From: Mobilitalea sp.
Lineage (GTDB): Bacteria > Bacillota_A > Clostridia > Lachnospirales > Lachnospiraceae
Direction of reading: 5' to 3'
Length of the DNA stretch: 15,567 nt
Assembly: GCA_029974875.1 (NCBI GenBank)
Contig: JARKQP010000456.1
Coordinates: 1-15,567, forward strand
In this document: positions 13,635 through 15,567 of the stretch, piece by piece
Position numbering within the stretch: the stretch's first letter is position 1
How the letters are laid out: every line of letters begins with the position of its first letter
Made by a program: the position numbers and the translations under genes
Notes under the pieces: generated by a model
What the model was told of the DNA's origin: nothing
The model's input: only the letters and a program-made list of their open reading frames with translations
Databases searched by the model: none

Positions 13635-14864
13635 TTATGAGTTAATCAGGACCTGCTCACCAAATACGCGTCCGGCAGTATCTGCTTTCTCCAGCCCTTC
13701 CTCCTTCACAAATTTTATCCTAAGGGGCAGGATCGGCGCATCCATCCCCTGGCCCGCTATCATATATCTCTGGTTAATTACCTTAAAGCCTGCATCCTTT
13801 AAATAATCCTCTATATACATGATAGCCTCTCCGCTCCAGCCATAGGAACCGAAGGCTGCTGCCGGCTTGCCCTTAAAATCATTGCCCTGGAGCGACTTTA
13901 AGAACTCCTCTACCGTGCCAACCATATCACCATATTTTGTAGAGCTGCCTACTAACAGACCATCACAATCTGATATCTTAGCCTTCAGCTCCTCCAGGCC
14001 AATATTTTTCAGGTTAAGGATCTCAGACCCGACGCCTACCGTTTTTAAACCTTCCGATAACCTTTGGGCTATTTTGGTGGTATTTCCCGTCATCGTGCTA
14101 TAGACAATGAGCACCTTTTTATCCGTTGGTGCCAGATAGCTCATCTCATCATAGATCTTGATAAATTTGCCCGGATCTTTTCTTAAGATATAACCATGGG
14201 AAGGGGCTATCATTTTGATGTCCAGATCCTTTATCTTCTCCAGCATATCCCTGACATAGGGTCTATGGGGTGCCATAATCAGGTCGTAATATACTTTAAA
14301 ATCCTCTAAATACTCAGACTCCTCCGCCAGATCATTAAACAGCTCATAGGTAGCGATATGGGTACTGAATAAATCACAGGGGTATAAAACTCCTTCCTCC
14401 GTACTGTAAGTGATCATTGTTTCTTCTGTATGAAGGTATGGTGTTTCAAAAAATTGTAACACCTCTCCTCCGATATCCAGGGTATCCCCATCCGATACGA
14501 CAATAAACTCACGGTTATGGAGCTTAAACATATCCTTCAGCAGCGCTGCTCCAAGCTCAGTGGAGACGATTTTTGCCTTCTTCGCCTTCGCGGCAAGGGC
14601 GGGCAGCGCTCCTGCATGATCCGGCTCTACATGGTTGATTACGATATATTCAATCTCCTCCGGGTCAATCAGCTTTGTGAGATTGTCCATATATTCCTTG
14701 CCGTACATCAAATCCACTGTATCGATTACCGTGGGCTTATCCGCCAGCATAAGATAGCTGTTATAGGTGGTTCCTCTCTCCAATATTAAACGATGGAAGG
14801 GAACCTTTCTATCATCCACTTTCCCAATCCAAAATACCTTTTCTGATATTTTTAAAAAGCTCAT
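13635..14864 (-). CDS. A-type flavo-diiron protein (O2/NO reductase)
   Basis: A 409-residue cytoplasmic enzyme that reduces O2 to water and/or NO to N2O, protecting anaerobes. The N-terminal metallo-beta-lactamase-like domain (about 1-245) carries the diiron ligands: His78, Glu80, Asp82 and His83 (NHVEPDHAG), His145, Asp164 (CDLF) and His223 (SHGYI). The C-terminal flavodoxin domain (about 250-395) has the FMN phosphate loop YSTMTGNTTKIA (254-265). There is no rubredoxin extension, so it is class A, about 400 residues as usual. The segment after the fourth histidine site reads HTEETM, whereas HWPDT/S-type sequences are more familiar; the ligand itself is kept. The ATG at 14864 follows AGGAGG at 7 bases. 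Downstream of the flavodoxin gene on the same strand, but a terminator separates them. Confidence 0.95.
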   Translation of the reverse strand: MSFLKISEKVFWIGKVDDRKVPFHRLILERGTTYNSYLMLADKPTVIDTVDLMYGKEYMDNLTKLIDPEEIEYIVINHVEPDHAGALPALAAKAKKAKIVSTELGAALLKDMFKLHNREFIVVSDGDTLDIGGEVLQFFETPYLHTEETMITYSTEEGVLYPCDLFSTHIATYELFNDLAEESEYLEDFKVYYDLIMAPHRPYVRDMLEKIKDLDIKMIAPSHGYILRKDPGKFIKIYDEMSYLAPTDKKVLIVYSTMTGNTTKIAQRLSEGLKTVGVGSEILNLKNIGLEELKAKISDCDGLLVGSSTKYGDMVGTVEEFLKSLQGNDFKGKPAAAFGSYGWSGEAIMYIEDYLKDAGFKVINQRYMIAGQGMDAPILPLRIKFVKEEGLEKADTAGRVFGEQVLINS

Positions 14865-14889
14865 ATGTGTTCCTCCTTCAAGTTTTATT

Positions 14890-14911
14890 ATTCTTAACTT
14901 GGCTTAAGAAT
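14890..14911 (-). promoter_or_regulatory. Inverted repeat just upstream of the flavo-diiron gene
   Basis: Perfect 8-bp arms ATTCTTAA (14890-14897) and TTAAGAAT (14904-14911) with a 6-bp spacer, 26 bp before the start codon and close to the ribosome binding site. It resembles an operator. It is not a standard Rex box, since the spacer and the central bases of the arms differ. Confidence 0.45.
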
Positions 14912-14926
14912 ACACCTAATAAAAAA

Positions 14927-14956
14927 ATAAAACTGTGATTGTATTCACAGTTTTAT
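14927..14956 (-). terminator. Intrinsic terminator between flavodoxin and flavo-diiron genes
   Basis: A perfect 12-bp stem, ATAAAACTGTGA (14927-14938) with 14945-14956, and a 6-nt loop. On the minus strand it is followed by an A plus seven T. It either ends the flavodoxin transcript or acts as an attenuator before the flavo-diiron gene. Confidence 0.85.
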
Positions 14957-14971
14957 AATAAATCAATAAGT

Positions 14972-14977
14972 ATTATA
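14972..14977 (-). promoter_or_regulatory. Candidate -10 element upstream of the flavo-diiron leader
   Basis: A perfect TATAAT on the minus strand, after the flavodoxin stop codon and before the 14927-14956 terminator. No clear -35. If used, transcripts would meet the terminator before reaching the flavo-diiron gene. Confidence 0.35.
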
Positions 14978-15058
14978 CGGCATGTCCATTATTTCGTTTA
15001 CTTCCATATATATTCTTCTTCCATCATGATCCGTATTCTATCAACGCAAAACTACCGA

Positions 15059-15541
15059 TTATCCCTTTATGGCGCTGCATAGCTGCTCCACCTGCTGCTC
15101 CACTTTTTGCTTGTCCTCTTTGATAGGCTCTTTGAAGCTCGCTGTACTGCCGATGGTACTATCCTTTAACAGTTCCTTTAACTTTGTAAAGCATTTATCC
15201 GCATCTCCACCCAAAGAGCAGGCATAAAGATGGACGGTTTTACCTTTTAAGGACACTTGGGAAACAAAAGAAAGGATCGCAGGAGTAAAGGTGGATGCCC
15301 AGATCGGAGTGCCAAGGATTACCGTATCATAATCATCAATATTTAGATTCTTATTTAATAGTGTTGGCTTTTCTTTGAAAATTACGCTTTTGCCGCCCCA
15401 GAAAAACTTTTTAAACCCTTCCCTGGCAATCTCCTTCTCCGGCTGCAATTTTATAGTGTCCGCCCCGATTCTTGTTGATATCATATCGGCAATTAGTTCC
15501 GTATTCCCGTCCAGTGAATAATAAACAATTACTGCTTTCAT
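15059..15541 (-). CDS. Flavodoxin-family protein
   Basis: 160 residues, cytoplasmic, with a flavodoxin-like fold. The FMN phosphate loop YSLDGNTELIA lies at 8-18. GTPIWASTFTPAI (77-89), with Trp81, is the usual first isoalloxazine-stacking loop, and LYACSLGGDADKCF (105-118) the second. It probably carries electrons or acts as a small FMN-dependent reductase. It has two adjacent in-frame ATGs; I chose 15541 because AGGAGG lies 6 bases upstream, whereas it directly abuts the ATG at 15547. Its neighbour, the flavo-diiron protein, needs an electron donor, and this protein is a candidate, though each already has its own flavodoxin-type module and transcript. The 20 bp upstream to the window end hold only the ribosome binding site region, so operon partners outside the window are possible. 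Confidence 0.88.
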   Translation of the reverse strand: MKAVIVYYSLDGNTELIADMISTRIGADTIKLQPEKEIAREGFKKFFWGGKSVIFKEKPTLLNKNLNIDDYDTVILGTPIWASTFTPAILSFVSQVSLKGKTVHLYACSLGGDADKCFTKLKELLKDSTIGSTASFKEPIKEDKQKVEQQVEQLCSAIKG

Positions 15542-15567
15542 CGTCATCCTCCTAATACATGGTCTTA

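Noticed and set aside
14890..14911. Rex (redox) operator before the flavo-diiron gene
   Set aside because: The arms are TTCTTAA/TTAAGAA with a 6-bp spacer, not the TTGTTAA/TTAACAA type with 4 bp; kept as an unassigned inverted repeat.
11398..15541. A bilirubin-reductase-type operon (flavin reductase with flavodoxin partner)
   Set aside because: The oxidoreductase is convergent with the flavo-diiron and flavodoxin genes, not in an operon with them, and has HGWL where I recall HGDR in bilirubin reductase.

Overview
The window looks like a chromosomal segment of an anaerobic, low-to-mid GC Firmicute, most likely Clostridia of the Lachnospiraceae type. The pointers are AGGAGG-type ribosome binding sites, a clostridial-style Ogg, an ECF vitamin transporter S-component, an A-type flavo-diiron protein, a large Fe-S/flavin 'old yellow enzyme' oxidoreductase, and cyclic-di-GMP and chemotaxis proteins. 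The taxon is inferred from gene content; no rRNA or other marker is present. I see no tRNA, rRNA, CRISPR array, insertion sequence or phage gene.

Layout. 1-1810 (+): 3' part of a membrane GGDEF-EAL protein, cut by the window edge. 1879-2823 (-): class II fructose-bisphosphate aldolase, convergent with it and sharing a perfect 16-bp terminator stem. 3033-3833 (-): a short, sensor-less chemotaxis signalling protein. Upstream of it lies an odd leader with a duplicated start region and a structured segment closed by an inverted repeat. 4097-4453 (-): a small charged hypothetical protein. 4623-5462 (-): 8-oxoguanine DNA glycosylase. Its upstream region, shared with a divergent GNAT acetyltransferase (5828-6310, +), is filled by eight 17-bp tandem repeats. 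6544-7650 (+): Ldh2-family malate/lactate-type dehydrogenase with a palindromic leader. 8011-8586 (+): ECF transporter S-component behind a consensus promoter. 8802-9881 (-): HD-GYP phosphodiesterase, also with a near-consensus promoter. 10311-10907 (-): TetR regulator, divergent from 11398-13359 (+), an Fe-S/FMN/FAD oxidoreductase. About eleven 20-bp tandem repeats lie directly upstream of the TetR start. 13635-14864 (-): flavo-diiron protein. 15059-15541 (-): flavodoxin-like protein.

How the genes work together. Most genes are single-gene transcription units with their own terminators, so this is not one pathway. Two themes recur. The first is cyclic-di-GMP and motility signalling: GGDEF-EAL, a chemotaxis protein and HD-GYP. 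The second is anaerobic redox and oxygen/oxidative stress defence: Ogg, Fe-S/flavin reductase, flavo-diiron O2/NO reductase and flavodoxin. The TetR regulator is the obvious candidate to control the divergent flavin reductase.

I did not find a clear new multi-gene system. The most unusual material is non-coding: three unrelated tandem-repeat arrays (17, 20 and 22 bp), the duplicated start and structured leader of the chemotaxis gene, overlapping palindromes before the dehydrogenase, and an attenuator-like layout before the flavo-diiron gene.
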